From: Alphaproteobacteria bacterium
GTDB lineage: Bacteria > Pseudomonadota > Alphaproteobacteria > Rhizobiales > Hyphomicrobiaceae
Direction: 5' to 3'
Length of the DNA stretch: 60,152 bases
NCBI GenBank assembly: GCA_019137195.1
Contig: JAGVSR010000118.1
Span: forward strand, 1 to 60,152
Part shown: piece by piece, positions 32,979 through 43,500 of the stretch
Numbering within the stretch: position 1 is the first letter of the stretch
Layout: each line of letters opens with the position of its first letter
The notes under the pieces: model-generated
Told to the model about the DNA's origin: nothing
The model's input: only the letters and a program-made list of their open reading frames with translations
The model's database searches: none
Position numbers and translations under genes: made by a program

Positions 32979-35225
32979 ATGGGCGCAAACCCGGCAACCA
33001 GGCAGCGCGAGATGTCGGAGCGACGGCAGGCCGCCGGCGAGGTGTCGGCCGCGGCCAGCGGTCCGGCGTTTGCGGCGCTCGTCAACTCCCTCATCGAGCA
33101 GGCGCCTTTGCTGGTGCGACAGAAGTCGCTTCTGCCGGCGTTCGACTGGCGCCAGGCCAGCGCAGTGCAGGTGGATCGTCTGCTGACGACGCTGCACGCG
33201 GCCGGCGTCAAGATTCCGGCCTGGCTCGCCAGAGGCATCCTGATCGCCGGGCATGCCCTGCCGCAGGCCGCGCTCGGCAATGCCCCCGAGGATCTCGTGC
33301 TTCTGCAGGCGCTGAATGGCGTCGCGGGGGGTGGGCTGCCGGACGGCTTCGCACGGCGGCTTGCCGATTACTGCCAGCACGAGCGCCTGGACGAGGCGAT
33401 TGCCGTGGCGATGGTCAAGAGACTCGTCGAGCTCGGGCATGCGCCGCTCGGGTGCCGTGTCGCACTCTCTCAGGCAGCGACCGCGCCGGCCGCGCTCAGC
33501 CACGTGCGCAAGGAGCTCGAGACCAAGACCGCTGACCTGCCAGCCATCGCCGTGCGTGTCGCCGGGACGTCGACCACGCACGGAATCGCCACCGCTCTCG
33601 TACCCGCGTTCGCCGCCGCTGGCTGGCGAGCCGCTATCAGTGAGGCCGACTTCGGCACGCTCGTCTCCGAGTTGATGAACCCTGCAGCGGAGGCAGACGC
33701 GCTCGTCGTCGTGCTCGACCGGGCGTTGCTCGCTACGCTCGACTGGCGGAGCGAGGCGAACCTCTCGCGCGGCCTAATGGAGGACCAGATCGAGGCCATG
33801 ATCGGCGCGATCAAGGCCTATTGCGGAAGGCGGGCAGGCAGCATTCTCGTCAACACGCTACCCGTGACCGCGCTCCCGGCAGCAGGCTTCATGGACCGCT
33901 ACCATGCCTTAGGCGAAGCAGCCCTCGTGGCCGAGGTCAACGCGCGGCTGGCGAAGCTCGCCAGCGAGGAGCCGAGGGTGATTCTCGTCGACACCGACGC
34001 GGCCCTCGGCGCATTTGCTCCCATCGACCGCACGGACGCAAAGCTCTGGTTTTACGGCCGCATGGCCTATAGCGACGAGGCTACGCGTGCGCTCGCCCGC
34101 GCCTACGCCCAGGCTTGGCGTGCGCACAAGAAGGGCATGGCGAAAGTGCTGGCGCTCGACTTCGACAACACGCTGTGGGGCGGCGTCTTCGGCGACGACG
34201 GCATCGGCCGGCTGGCCTGCGGCGACGATTTCCCGGGCAACGCCTTCAAAGCGCTGCAGACCGAGTGCCTGCGGCTCAAAGCCCAGGGGATGCTGCTCGT
34301 CGCCCTCAGCAAGAACAATCCTGACGCGCTCGACGTGTTCGCCCGCCATCCCGGCATGGCACTCTCGCGCGAGGATTTCGTGGCGACGGCCGTCAACTGG
34401 GAGCCGAAGCCCGCCAACGTCGAGCGCATCGCCAAGGAGCTCGGACTCGGCCTCGACAGCTTCGTTTTCATCGACGACAGCCCACACGAGCGCGCGGCCA
34501 TGCGGCAGATGTGCCCGGCGGTCACGGTTCCAGAGATGCCAAGCGATCCCGCCAAACGCCCGCAGTGGCTGCGCTCCCTCGCCGCGACCTGGCCGGCGAG
34601 GCTCACCGGCGAGGACGCCCAGCGCTCCGAGCTCTACAGGAACGAGCAGCGCCGCCGCGAGCTGCGAGAGGCGGCCGGAAGCTTCGACGCCTATCTCGCG
34701 GGCCTCGAGCAGTCGCTCGCGGTGGCTGCAGTTTCGGACGTGACCCTGGCACGCGTCGCGCAGCTCCACCAGCGCACCAACCAGTTCAACCTCACCGGCC
34801 TGCGGCTCACGGAGGGCGACCTCGACATGCGTCGCGCCGATCCCGGCCGCCATGTCGTGCTCGAGGGCCGCGTCCACGACCGCTACGGCGACCACGGCCT
34901 CGTGCTCGCGGCTTCGGCCGCCATCGACGGTGGAACGGCCACGATCGAGAGCTTCGTCATGAGCTGCCGCGTCATCGGCCGCCGCGTCGAGGCTGCGTTC
35001 ATCGACGCATTGATGAGCAGGCTTGCCGAGCAAGGTGTCGCGCGTGTCGTCGGCGTGTTCCGACCCTCGTCCAAGAACGGCGTGGCAAGGGAGGTTTACG
35101 CGTCGCTGGGATTTACGCCCGTCGGCGCCACGGACGAGGCCGAGCTGTGGGAGGCCGACGTCGACGGCGACCTGCCGGCCCGGCGCTCGCACGGAATAGA
35201 GATCACATGGGGAGAGCTAACGTGA
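32979..35225 (+). CDS. FkbH-like HAD-family glyceryl-ACP transferase/phosphatase
   Basis: A 748-residue protein of the FkbH family. Residues 1 to about 185 are a helical extension without a recognised match, and about 185-385 are the FkbH-like N-terminal (SGNH-like) domain. A HAD phosphatase core begins at LALDFDNTLWGGVFGDDG with Asp394, Asp396 and Thr398, and continues with LLVALSKNN and VFIDDSPHER. A GNAT-like tail follows from about residue 580. FkbH enzymes load 1,3-bisphosphoglycerate-derived glyceryl units on an ACP as starter or extender precursors. The ATG follows an AGGAGG site 8 bases after the fusion gene stops, and the stop overlaps the ACP start by 4 bases (GTGA), so the ACP is its probable partner. 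Confidence 0.87.
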   Translation: MGANPATRQREMSERRQAAGEVSAAASGPAFAALVNSLIEQAPLLVRQKSLLPAFDWRQASAVQVDRLLTTLHAAGVKIPAWLARGILIAGHALPQAALGNAPEDLVLLQALNGVAGGGLPDGFARRLADYCQHERLDEAIAVAMVKRLVELGHAPLGCRVALSQAATAPAALSHVRKELETKTADLPAIAVRVAGTSTTHGIATALVPAFAAAGWRAAISEADFGTLVSELMNPAAEADALVVVLDRALLATLDWRSEANLSRGLMEDQIEAMIGAIKAYCGRRAGSILVNTLPVTALPAAGFMDRYHALGEAALVAEVNARLAKLASEEPRVILVDTDAALGAFAPIDRTDAKLWFYGRMAYSDEATRALARAYAQAWRAHKKGMAKVLALDFDNTLWGGVFGDDGIGRLACGDDFPGNAFKALQTECLRLKAQGMLLVALSKNNPDALDVFARHPGMALSREDFVATAVNWEPKPANVERIAKELGLGLDSFVFIDDSPHERAAMRQMCPAVTVPEMPSDPAKRPQWLRSLAATWPARLTGEDAQRSELYRNEQRRRELREAAGSFDAYLAGLEQSLAVAAVSDVTLARVAQLHQRTNQFNLTGLRLTEGDLDMRRADPGRHVVLEGRVHDRYGDHGLVLAASAAIDGGTATIESFVMSCRVIGRRVEAAFIDALMSRLAEQGVARVVGVFRPSSKNGVAREVYASLGFTPVGATDEAELWEADVDGDLPARRSHGIEITWGELT

Positions 35226-35473
35226 CCGTCATGCCGAAAGCAGCACCGGTGCGCGCGGAGATCGAGGAGATGTTCCGCGAGGTCTTCCACTACGATGGCC
35301 CCGTCACGCCCGCCACGTCGCCCGCCGACGTGCCGAGGTGGGATTCGTTGCAGCACATCGCGCTGGTCAGGGCGATTGAGCACACGTTCGAGCTTTCGCT
35401 CAGCATGGACGAGATGATGGAGTTGAAGAGCGCCGGGGACATCGAACGGGTGCTCGCTCGCTACGGCGTCTGA
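35222..35473 (+). CDS. Acyl carrier protein, FkbH partner
   Basis: An 83-residue acyl carrier protein with Ser42 in RWDSLQHIALV as the predicted phosphopantetheine site. Its GTG start overlaps the FkbH-like stop (GTGA); an ATG three codons later is an alternative. ACPs directly after fkbH genes normally carry the glyceryl unit and its derivatives, so it is likely distinct in use from the AcpXL carrier. No phosphopantetheinyl transferase gene is in the window. Confidence 0.85.
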   Translation: MTVMPKAAPVRAEIEEMFREVFHYDGPVTPATSPADVPRWDSLQHIALVRAIEHTFELSLSMDEMMELKSAGDIERVLARYGV

Positions 35474-35480
35474 GGCGCCG

Positions 35481-35522
35481 GGCCGGGACCGCGACCCGAC
35501 ACAATCCGTCGCGGGACCGGCC
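35481..35522. terminator. Strong stem-loop between convergent genes
   Basis: Two 15-base arms (35481-35495 and 35508-35522) pair at 13 of 15 positions around a 12-base loop, 8 bases after the ACP stop and facing the end of the protease-containing giant gene. This fits a transcription terminator for the plus-strand operon, although no clear T-run follows. Confidence 0.45.
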
Positions 35523-35624
35523 GCAAGGCCTGCATCGCCAGCGTGCCACACGGACAGCGGCTGCTCGGAGCGGGGCCCGAGATCCGGACGGCAGGCGCCC
35601 GCCATCCTCACGTGAGGCCGATCG

Positions 35625-38600
35625 CTACGACAGCCACCGCTTACGCGGTTTCGGCGTGTCGGGCTTCATCGCCTCGGCAATCGCGTCCTTGATCGACCAG
35701 ATCGAGATGCCCTCGTTCGCGACGTTGACACCCGTCTTGTTGCCGAGCTTCTCGATGCCGCCCTTGGCGGGCAGGTAGCCGGCATGATGGAGTGCGACGA
35801 CGTTCCAGTCCTCGACCTCGAACACCGGGCTGCCGGAATTCCCGCCTTCCGTCGGCGTCGTGTAGTGGAGGAAGATCGGCTTGTCGCGGCTCTTGCGCGG
35901 TCCGAGGTCGACCAGCGTGCCCTTCATCTCCTCGAGCGAGCCGAGGAGCGAGAGCGCGAGGTTGCGTCCTCCGGCGTGACCGAGAACGGCAAGGCGGGTC
36001 GCCGCATCGCGCATTCCCTCCTCGAAGACCACGAGCTTTCTGCCGGCTGGCGCGATCGGGAGCGGCGTGTGGCCGGTGACAGGGCGATCGAGTTCGATCA
36101 ACGTCGCATCGAGATCGTCGGCGGGTGACTGCCACACGACCTTGCCGCGGTAGGCCTCGGTCCGCCCCTCCAGAAGGTCGGTCTCGAAGACGATCTGGGC
36201 GCGATCGGGAGACATGGCCCCGCCGGCGCCACCCTCCTGGTCCCAGACGACGTGCGCGTTTGTGAGGATATAGCTCTTGTCCGCCGCAAGGTGCTGGCTG
36301 AGCGCGCTGCCGCTGACGAGGAAGCCTGTGCCCTTGGTCGAGGCAAGAGCCCCGGTGACCAGTTGGACCATCGCCACCGACGAGCCGCGGTCGACGATGC
36401 GCTTCAGGGTCGCCAGATTGAGGAACTTGCCGCCCTCGGTCACGGTCTCGAAATGCTGTGCGAACTCGACATCGACTGCCTGCGCGATGTTGCGCTGCTC
36501 GCGAGGCGTCAGCACGAGGTCGGCGTTGTCCTTGCTCGCCAGTGCCGCCTTGAGGTTCATGAGGATCGCACCGGCTCCCGACGTCGAGGCCTCGAGCTGC
36601 CACACCTGCTCGAGCTGGCGCGCGGCGCTGCCGAGCTCGAAGGCAGTGCCGATCTTGGCCGCCTTGGAGTACCAGGTGGCTGCCTGCTCGAGATCGCCGG
36701 CAGCCAGTGCGGCCTCGCCGGTGGTGGCGAGCATCCAGAAGTCGCTGCTATTGGCACTTGCCATCGGCGCCAGGGCCGCCGCCATCGCCTTGGCCATGCC
36801 GTCGACGTCGCCTTTGGCCCTGACGGAGACCCCGTCGCGACCGGCCCGCTTCAGGAGCGCGATGTAGTTGACGCCGTGATAGAAGTTGTCCCGCGGCTGA
36901 GACGGCTCCCAGACGCTGGCATAGCTGTCGATGGCCTTGACGAGCCGTGGCCCGATGCTCTCCGAGAGAATAGCCGCCTCGCGCGGCGTGCGGGCGTGGT
37001 TGACGTAGACCTGCTTGTGCGCCCGCCCAAGTATGCCTTTGGCATCGACACGTTCGTCGGGTGTCTTCTGCGGATTCTCGCGCGTTGCCTCGAGGAGGTC
37101 GATGGCCGCCTGGATACGGCCGCTGTCGATCAGGCCCTGCGCATATACGTTGCTGACGGGACCCAGCATGGCGGGATTGCGGCAGGCGAGGCGGTCGGCG
37201 AGCAGGGTCAGCTCGTCGAACAGCCGGGCATCCTTCACTCTCTTGAGGAACTCGACGGTACGGCGCTCTGCCAGCGGCACGCTGGCGTTGGCCAGCGCCG
37301 CGATGAGCTCGCCGATCAGACGCCGGGCCGTCGCCTTGTCCGGCACCGGCTGGCACTTGAGCGCCGATTCGATGGCGACCATGAGGGCGTAGGGATCGAA
37401 CGCCGCAGTCCCTTTGAAGTGATCGAGCACCGGCGTCTCGCACAGCGCCGTCATCAGACGCTCGCTATGCGCGGGCAAGAGCTTGGCGCCATTCCTGGTG
37501 AGGCGATACAGGTCGCCGAGGCAGGAGCGAACGGCGGCCGCGTCGGGGGCCGAACCACCATCGCCGCCCTTCGCCGCCAGCTCGATACGCGAGAGCAGCT
37601 TCTCGATTTCATCCGTTCCGGCCGCAGCCGCGGTCGCGGTCGGAGGGGCCGCGGGAGGCGGGGGCGGCGCCGCCGCGGGCTGAGGCGCTACGACGCCCGG
37701 CGGCGGTGGCGGCGGCGGGGTCATGAGACCTGGCACGGTTTTGGCCGTGGTCTCGGCCACCATGGTGGCGTCGGCAGCCGGCGCTGCGGCGCGCGGCGCC
37801 GGCACCTGGGTCGGTGCCGGTGCCCCGGTCCCGGCCGACGCACCCTGCGAGACCAGCCTCGTCTGCCACTGCTGGCAGAGCCACTGGGCGGAGAGGTCCA
37901 TCTTGTCGGTGACGGCCTGCCCGGCCCCGGCCGTCGCCGGGGCGATGATGCGATCGAAAAGAACGTCGACCGCCTTCCTCGTGAGCGACGGCGGCAGGAA
38001 TGTCATGGTCGAGAGGAGGCCGGCGAGGTACGTCTTGACCTCCTCGACGCCGCGCCGCGCGGCACTGTCGATGCGGTCGCGGATCGCCTGCTTGTCGACC
38101 ACGAGCCCCACCGGATCGCCGCAGACCGCCTGCTGAAGCTGCTGCTCCAGCCCGGCGACGACGCTCTTGCCGACCGACTTCAAAAGAGAGACGCCGAGGT
38201 CGAGCGCGATGCCCTCGAGGACCGCGTCACCGACGCTCTCGAGGCCGGCACCGTTGACGAGCGAGCGGTCGCGCCGCAATGCCTCGTGCTCGAGCCCGAT
38301 CTCGTAGTAGAGGGGCCCCAGCTGCTCGTCCTCGACCGCCTCCTGCTGCACGGTCGCGGCCTGCCCGACCGCGACGACCACCGGCGGCTCCGGCGCGAAG
38401 ACGTCGAGCCGCCACTGGCGATCGAGGACGGGCGAGAAGATGCCGTCGCTCTTGCCGGCCAGGTCCTTCTTCTGGCGGTCGGCGAAGGCTTTGGTGAACG
38501 TACAATCGAAGGCGCCGGTCACCGGAGCGCCCAGCTTCGCCTGCAGCTTCTTCACGCGCTCGCCGCGCGAGCCCTGACGGAGGCGGGCGAGACGCTCGTC

Positions 38601-40427
38601 GACGGCCGAGCGCACGGCCGCCGCCCCCTGCCGGACGATGTCGCCTGCGATCGCCGCTTCGAGGCCGGTCAGGACAACGACATCGTATTCGCGTCCGTGC
38701 TCTGCCGTCCCTGTCGCTGCGAGACCGAGCGCCTTGCGGAAGGCGCCCCACTGCTCGGTGTGGGTTCCCTTCTCGCGATTGGGGCCGCAGACATAGTTAC
38801 CGCGCACGACGAGGCAGCCCCACGACGAGAAGCTTGCCGAGCTCTCGCTCTTTGCGGGATGCAGATTGTTGCCGGTCGGGCGATCGGCGAACCAGTCGTC
38901 GGTCAGCTCGTAGCTGTGGTTGTTGCTCGAACGGATAACAGCCTTGGTGCGCGCGTTCTCGACCAGGCAGCCCGGAATCTTGCGCTCCGGCTTGCTCACC
39001 AAGTGCCAGCCGACGTTGAGTCGGTAGCAGCCGGTGGGCGTGAGGTTGCCCGACTGCCCATTGGCAACATAGCTCGATACCGCCTTGGGATTGGGCACGG
39101 TCGAGGCCGCGAAACCCGAAAGTCGCTCGGTCGTGAGGTCGTAGACTCCGATGACGCAGCGGAAGTCCCGATGATTGGGCCGTGTGTCGCGGAGCGTGAG
39201 CGACGGCCGGTCGACCTGCTGGTCGACGGTCTTGGAGTCCGCGGCCGATTGCACGAGCTCGGCGCCACGGAGCGCGAACACGATGCGGCCGTTGTTGCGC
39301 AGGGGATCGAATGCGTTGGCGCCGATCAGGAGCTCGAGCTCGCGCGCAGAGAGATCGAACGTCTTGCCGGAGAAGGCGGCGCGGTCGGCGGCGAGAACGT
39401 GGTGATAATCGGGGGCGTCGTCGTCGTTGGCGGGCCACTTCACCTTGGCCCAGTCGCTCGTAGCCTCCAACGTCGGTCCGGCATGTGCCGTATCCTCGGT
39501 CTCCTCCTCGTAATAGAGCCCGTCGCCGTCGTAGAGCCCCTCGTCTGCGACCGCCTCGGCCACCATGCCGGGAGCGGGTGCCGCGGCGCCTGCGACCGGT
39601 GCCGGTGCCGTCGTACCCGGTGCCGCAGGCGCGGCAGCAACGACTGCGCGTCGCAACTCGAGCCCGCGCTCGAAGAGCTGCGCCTCCGCCTCGCGGCGAG
39701 CCACGAGCCCTTTGAACACGGTGCCGAGCCAGAGCCGCTTCATGTTGCGGAACTGGACCGGAATCGAGTCGTACTTCTCCGCGAACATGAGGTCGCGGAT
39801 GGTGGCCATCTCGCGCCGGCGGTCGCCCGTGAGCTTGGCGCCGCGGTTGAACACGAGCGAGAACAGCGCGCCGAAGCAGTGCCCCTTGAGGTCAGCAGCG
39901 TGAGGATAGGTGGCGAGAACCTGACGGCCGAACTTCGGAATGGTCGAGCGGATATAGGCTTGCTCCGCCGCGTCCCACGGCACGCGGATGCCGGCGAAGC
40001 TGCTGACGATCGCAGCAGCGTCGCCGCGCTTCTTGCCGATCGCCGATTTCAGGTGCGCAATGTCGGTGTCGGGGATGAGCCCGCTCCAGGTAGCGACGAA
40101 CTCCGCCTCGGAGACGTAGCCGAGATCGTAGCCGATACCGATGGTCACGCCAGAGTCGCCCTTCGGCCATTCGGGCACCACGAGCTTCCGTTCGTAGTGC
40201 TGACGACTCGTGACCTCGTAGCCGATCACGAACAGGCGGGCCTCGTCCGAGACGAGGGCCGCAACCTCGGCGTCGGAGAGGTTGGGGACCGCAAACGATG
40301 GCCCGGGCACGGTCTCGTACACGCCGCCGTCGTCGTCCGGCTCGCGCCAGGATCGGACGGCCTCCAACTCCACGTCGCTCAAGGACATGGGCGCGGACAG
40401 ACGGCGCATCAGCTCAAGATCGAACAC
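35625..40427 (-). CDS. Giant multidomain protein: lysozyme-like, YkuD-like, peptidoglycan-binding-like, TPR-S and trypsin-like protease
   Basis: A 1600-residue protein that I do not know as a named family. In order: a T4-type lysozyme-like domain at about 55-260, with Glu71 in GYEV, GVTIGIGYDLG at 93-103 and LVFNRG at 191-196; an Ala/Pro linker; a module at about 340-600 ending in NNLHPAKSESSASFSSWGC, where His523 and Cys538 recall the YkuD L,D-transpeptidase site; a peptidoglycan-binding-like stretch at about 612-675; a helical region; a Pro-rich linker at about 865-935; TPR-S/TRAFs-binding-like repeats at about 1070-1290; and a trypsin-like protease at about 1350-1590 with His1392 (LTNAHVV), Asp1440 and Ser1531 (GGNSGSP). 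No signal peptide or membrane helix is seen. GTG start with AGGGGG 5 bases upstream. It follows the TIR gene by 128 bases and shares its middle modules. Confidence 0.8.
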   Translation of the reverse strand: MFDLELMRRLSAPMSLSDVELEAVRSWREPDDDGGVYETVPGPSFAVPNLSDAEVAALVSDEARLFVIGYEVTSRQHYERKLVVPEWPKGDSGVTIGIGYDLGYVSEAEFVATWSGLIPDTDIAHLKSAIGKKRGDAAAIVSSFAGIRVPWDAAEQAYIRSTIPKFGRQVLATYPHAADLKGHCFGALFSLVFNRGAKLTGDRRREMATIRDLMFAEKYDSIPVQFRNMKRLWLGTVFKGLVARREAEAQLFERGLELRRAVVAAAPAAPGTTAPAPVAGAAAPAPGMVAEAVADEGLYDGDGLYYEEETEDTAHAGPTLEATSDWAKVKWPANDDDAPDYHHVLAADRAAFSGKTFDLSARELELLIGANAFDPLRNNGRIVFALRGAELVQSAADSKTVDQQVDRPSLTLRDTRPNHRDFRCVIGVYDLTTERLSGFAASTVPNPKAVSSYVANGQSGNLTPTGCYRLNVGWHLVSKPERKIPGCLVENARTKAVIRSSNNHSYELTDDWFADRPTGNNLHPAKSESSASFSSWGCLVVRGNYVCGPNREKGTHTEQWGAFRKALGLAATGTAEHGREYDVVVLTGLEAAIAGDIVRQGAAAVRSAVDERLARLRQGSRGERVKKLQAKLGAPVTGAFDCTFTKAFADRQKKDLAGKSDGIFSPVLDRQWRLDVFAPEPPVVVAVGQAATVQQEAVEDEQLGPLYYEIGLEHEALRRDRSLVNGAGLESVGDAVLEGIALDLGVSLLKSVGKSVVAGLEQQLQQAVCGDPVGLVVDKQAIRDRIDSAARRGVEEVKTYLAGLLSTMTFLPPSLTRKAVDVLFDRIIAPATAGAGQAVTDKMDLSAQWLCQQWQTRLVSQGASAGTGAPAPTQVPAPRAAAPAADATMVAETTAKTVPGLMTPPPPPPPGVVAPQPAAAPPPPPAAPPTATAAAAGTDEIEKLLSRIELAAKGGDGGSAPDAAAVRSCLGDLYRLTRNGAKLLPAHSERLMTALCETPVLDHFKGTAAFDPYALMVAIESALKCQPVPDKATARRLIGELIAALANASVPLAERRTVEFLKRVKDARLFDELTLLADRLACRNPAMLGPVSNVYAQGLIDSGRIQAAIDLLEATRENPQKTPDERVDAKGILGRAHKQVYVNHARTPREAAILSESIGPRLVKAIDSYASVWEPSQPRDNFYHGVNYIALLKRAGRDGVSVRAKGDVDGMAKAMAAALAPMASANSSDFWMLATTGEAALAAGDLEQAATWYSKAAKIGTAFELGSAARQLEQVWQLEASTSGAGAILMNLKAALASKDNADLVLTPREQRNIAQAVDVEFAQHFETVTEGGKFLNLATLKRIVDRGSSVAMVQLVTGALASTKGTGFLVSGSALSQHLAADKSYILTNAHVVWDQEGGAGGAMSPDRAQIVFETDLLEGRTEAYRGKVVWQSPADDLDATLIELDRPVTGHTPLPIAPAGRKLVVFEEGMRDAATRLAVLGHAGGRNLALSLLGSLEEMKGTLVDLGPRKSRDKPIFLHYTTPTEGGNSGSPVFEVEDWNVVALHHAGYLPAKGGIEKLGNKTGVNVANEGISIWSIKDAIAEAMKPDTPKPRKRWLS

Positions 40428-40555
40428 GGCAACCCCCTACGCAATACGAAATGAATGGAACCTATCACCACCGGACCGACAGCCAGAAGCCGCCTTCAAG
40501 TTCACCTTACCTTTTCGAGCCTCAAGGCGCACCCTGGGCCGGTCGGGCGACCGGC

Positions 40556-43500
40556 TCACGGTGCTGAACTCGTGCATGACGCAGCTTTGAAGACACAGAG
40601 CCCGAGCTTCGCGTCCGTTTCCGGGCTGAGAATACCGTCAGCAAAGCCGAGTTTCGACCGCTGGAGATCCGCCAGCGCCTTCACGGTCTTGGCATCCATC
40701 TCGTCGCCTTCCGACAGGCCGAGCTTCGAACGCAGCGTGGCGACGAGCGGGCCGCGTGATCCCTGGCGCAGCCTCTCGAGCTTCTCACGCACGATCGCCT
40801 GATCGGCGGCAACCCCCTTGTCGCGCAGGGAAGCCGCGATCGCTGCCTCGAGCCCGGTCAGCAGGACGAGGTCGATGCGGGCGCCTTCCGGCCCGCTTCC
40901 GCTCTCGGGAAGACCGGCCGCAACGCGGAGCTTGGCCCAGTCGCCGGTGTGCCGACCCTCGGTGTAGGTGCCCGGCACGGTCAGGGAGCCGAACGACGAG
41001 AACTCGGCGGTCGCGCTCTTGAACGACGGGTGAATGTTGTCGCCTGGCTGGGTAACGTCCCAGTCGTCGCCGACATCGATCACGGGGTCGTTCCGGGAGC
41101 GCAGGGCCGCGACCGTCATGAGGTCGCCCGAGGGCAACCTCTGCACAAAGACCCCAGGAATCGGGCGACCGCTCCGGTGCAGACCGATCGAATACCGATA
41201 GGAGCCGGTCGGAAGCATGTTGCACCCGGGGTGCTGTCCGGATTGAGCTCGCTGCCACCCCGTGTACAAGGCCTGACCGGTGGGAACGGTCGACGCCGGA
41301 AACGCAGAGATCGTTCCGCGCTTGCGGTCGAACACGGCGAGGACGGAGCGGAAGGTCTTGTGATCTGGCCGGATGTCGCGGATCTTGATCCGCGTCTGCT
41401 CGATCTCAGCACTGCCGCCAGACAATAGTGCGCCCCTGAGACCGACCAGAACCTTGTCGCCGAGTGCGACCGGCGCGAAGTGGTTCGAGCTGATCAACAG
41501 CTCCAGGTCCGCGGCCTGCAGCTCGAACTCACTCGCCGACAGCGAACTGTCGAGATGACGGTAATCCGGTGATCTGGCGTCATCCAAGGGCCAATTGACG
41601 GCCGTAGGGCCCTCGGACTTGGGCAGCCGTGCGAGCAGTGCCTCGAGCTTCTCTCCGGCCGACGTGTCGTACCGTGCCGCGAGGTTCCAAACCGGTCTCG
41701 CCTGGTCGATGTCGCCCTGTTTCAGGAGCTCTCCGATGCGCGGCATCAGGCGTGCCGCAAACGTGGTCCTCGCCCCTGCATCGTAGGCGAGCGCGGTGTC
41801 GAAGCGGCCGCGTGCCAGGTCGGATCTGCCGGTGCCGGCATCCGCCACACCCCGCTCGACATAGATCTCTGCAATCCTCGTGCTTACCTCTGGGCTATAT
41901 TCTACCGCGGCCGAGAACGAGGCTGCCGCCGCAGTCTCGTCTCCTTCGTCGAGGCTCCCCCGGCCGTGCTCGGCATAAGCCGCGGCAATCTCGGCCTTGG
42001 CGTTGGCGCTGTATCCGAGCGCCACGGCGAATTGGCTCTTGGCGTCGTCGGGCTTGTCGCTTTCCAGCAGACTGCTTGCGTGCTCGACATAAGCCGAGGC
42101 CACCGCCTTGTTGCGGCTCGGATCGACCGCCAGGGCAAGCTTGAACTCCTCGGTGGCTTTGGCCGACTCGTTCTCGGCGAGCAATCTTGCGCCCCGCTCG
42201 ACATGCGCATTCGCCCACAACTGGTCGACCTGCTCGCGGATGCTCGGGTCGGCCTTCAGCGCGAGCTCGAACGCCGCCTTGGCCTGCTCGTCGTTCTCCT
42301 CCTCAAGCCACTTCTTGCCGCGCTCGAGATTGGCGCCGGCCCGGACGCGCTCGATTCTAGGCTGGACCGACGCGTCGCGCTGCAAGGCTTTGGCGAACTC
42401 CTGCTCCGCCTTGTCCGGGGCCTCGTTGCGTAGCGCATCGAACCCGCGCATCAGATCACCCGCGACGCTGTCCATGGACGTGAGGCAGACCTCGAACAGG
42501 TCTGCCTCCCTGTCTCGCCGCTGTCTCAGACCTTCCACCGTCCACAGGCGCTTCATGCTCCTGTATTCCGCAGGAACACGCTCGAGCTCACCCGAGGCCA
42601 GGTGATCGTGGATGCTCTTCATCTCCCGACGGCGCTCGCCCTGCAGGCTGGCGCCCCGATTATAGACCAGCGATAGCAGGGCCGCCCCGCACTTCGACGG
42701 CAGAGATGACGCCTGCGGCAACGCCCTGTCTACGGCATCCAGGAATTTCGGCACGGTTGCCACCTTGAACACCGCCTCGGCGGCGGCGAACGGGATGGAG
42801 ATGTCGGAGAAATCAGCAGCCAGTGCGCGCGCCGCACTGCCCGTGACACCGATCGCCTGCTTCAGCCTGCTCAGATCCTCCTGCAGCAGGTAGGGCTCCC
42901 AGTCCCTGACCAGGTCCGCCTCGGTGTTGTAGCCGATGTCGTAGCCGATCCCGATCGTTACGCCGCTGCTGACGCCCGGCCACGTCGGCCAGCTCAGTCT
43001 CTGGTCGTAGGACCTCTTGTTCTCGACCTCGAACTCCGTGACAATCTGCAGATCTTCGGCGGAAATTCGCTTCTCGACCGCCCCGAGCCGGTCGGCCTGC
43101 TTGAGCGTCGCCTCCGCGACGATCTTCTCGACGTACTTCAGCACCTTGTTGCGTGCGGCCTTGGCGTTGACCTCGGCCTGCTTGGCGGCGCGCTTCTGCT
43201 CCTCGGCCCGCGTGCGCTGGCGGTCGGCCTCCGTTCTTGCCGCGAGGGCGCTGTCCCGCTCCCGGTCGGCCTCCTCCTTGGCGGTCTCGGCCTTGTCGCG
43301 CTCGGTCTCGGCATCCCTGGCCAACTGGGCCATCTTGCGCGCCTGCACGGCGAACCCGGCCGCGGCTGCCGTCATCAGGGCCAGTGCCGCAACCGCGGCG
43401 ATGGCCCAGCGCCGCCGCCGGTTGTCCTCGCGCCGAACGCTCGCCTCGATGAACCGTCGCTCGTGCTCGGTGAGCTGGTCCGGCCTCGAGAGGAGCCAGT

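Noticed and set aside
36252-40454. Very long open frame (about 1400 codons) on the plus strand, antisense to the lysozyme-protease gene
   Set aside because: High GC leaves opposite-strand frames open. Its translation is rich in Arg, Gly, Leu and His, with no domain motifs, while the minus strand has clear catalytic motifs. Similar antisense frames at 56719-58941, 43463-45013, 22837-24885 and 11554-13911 were rejected for the same reason.
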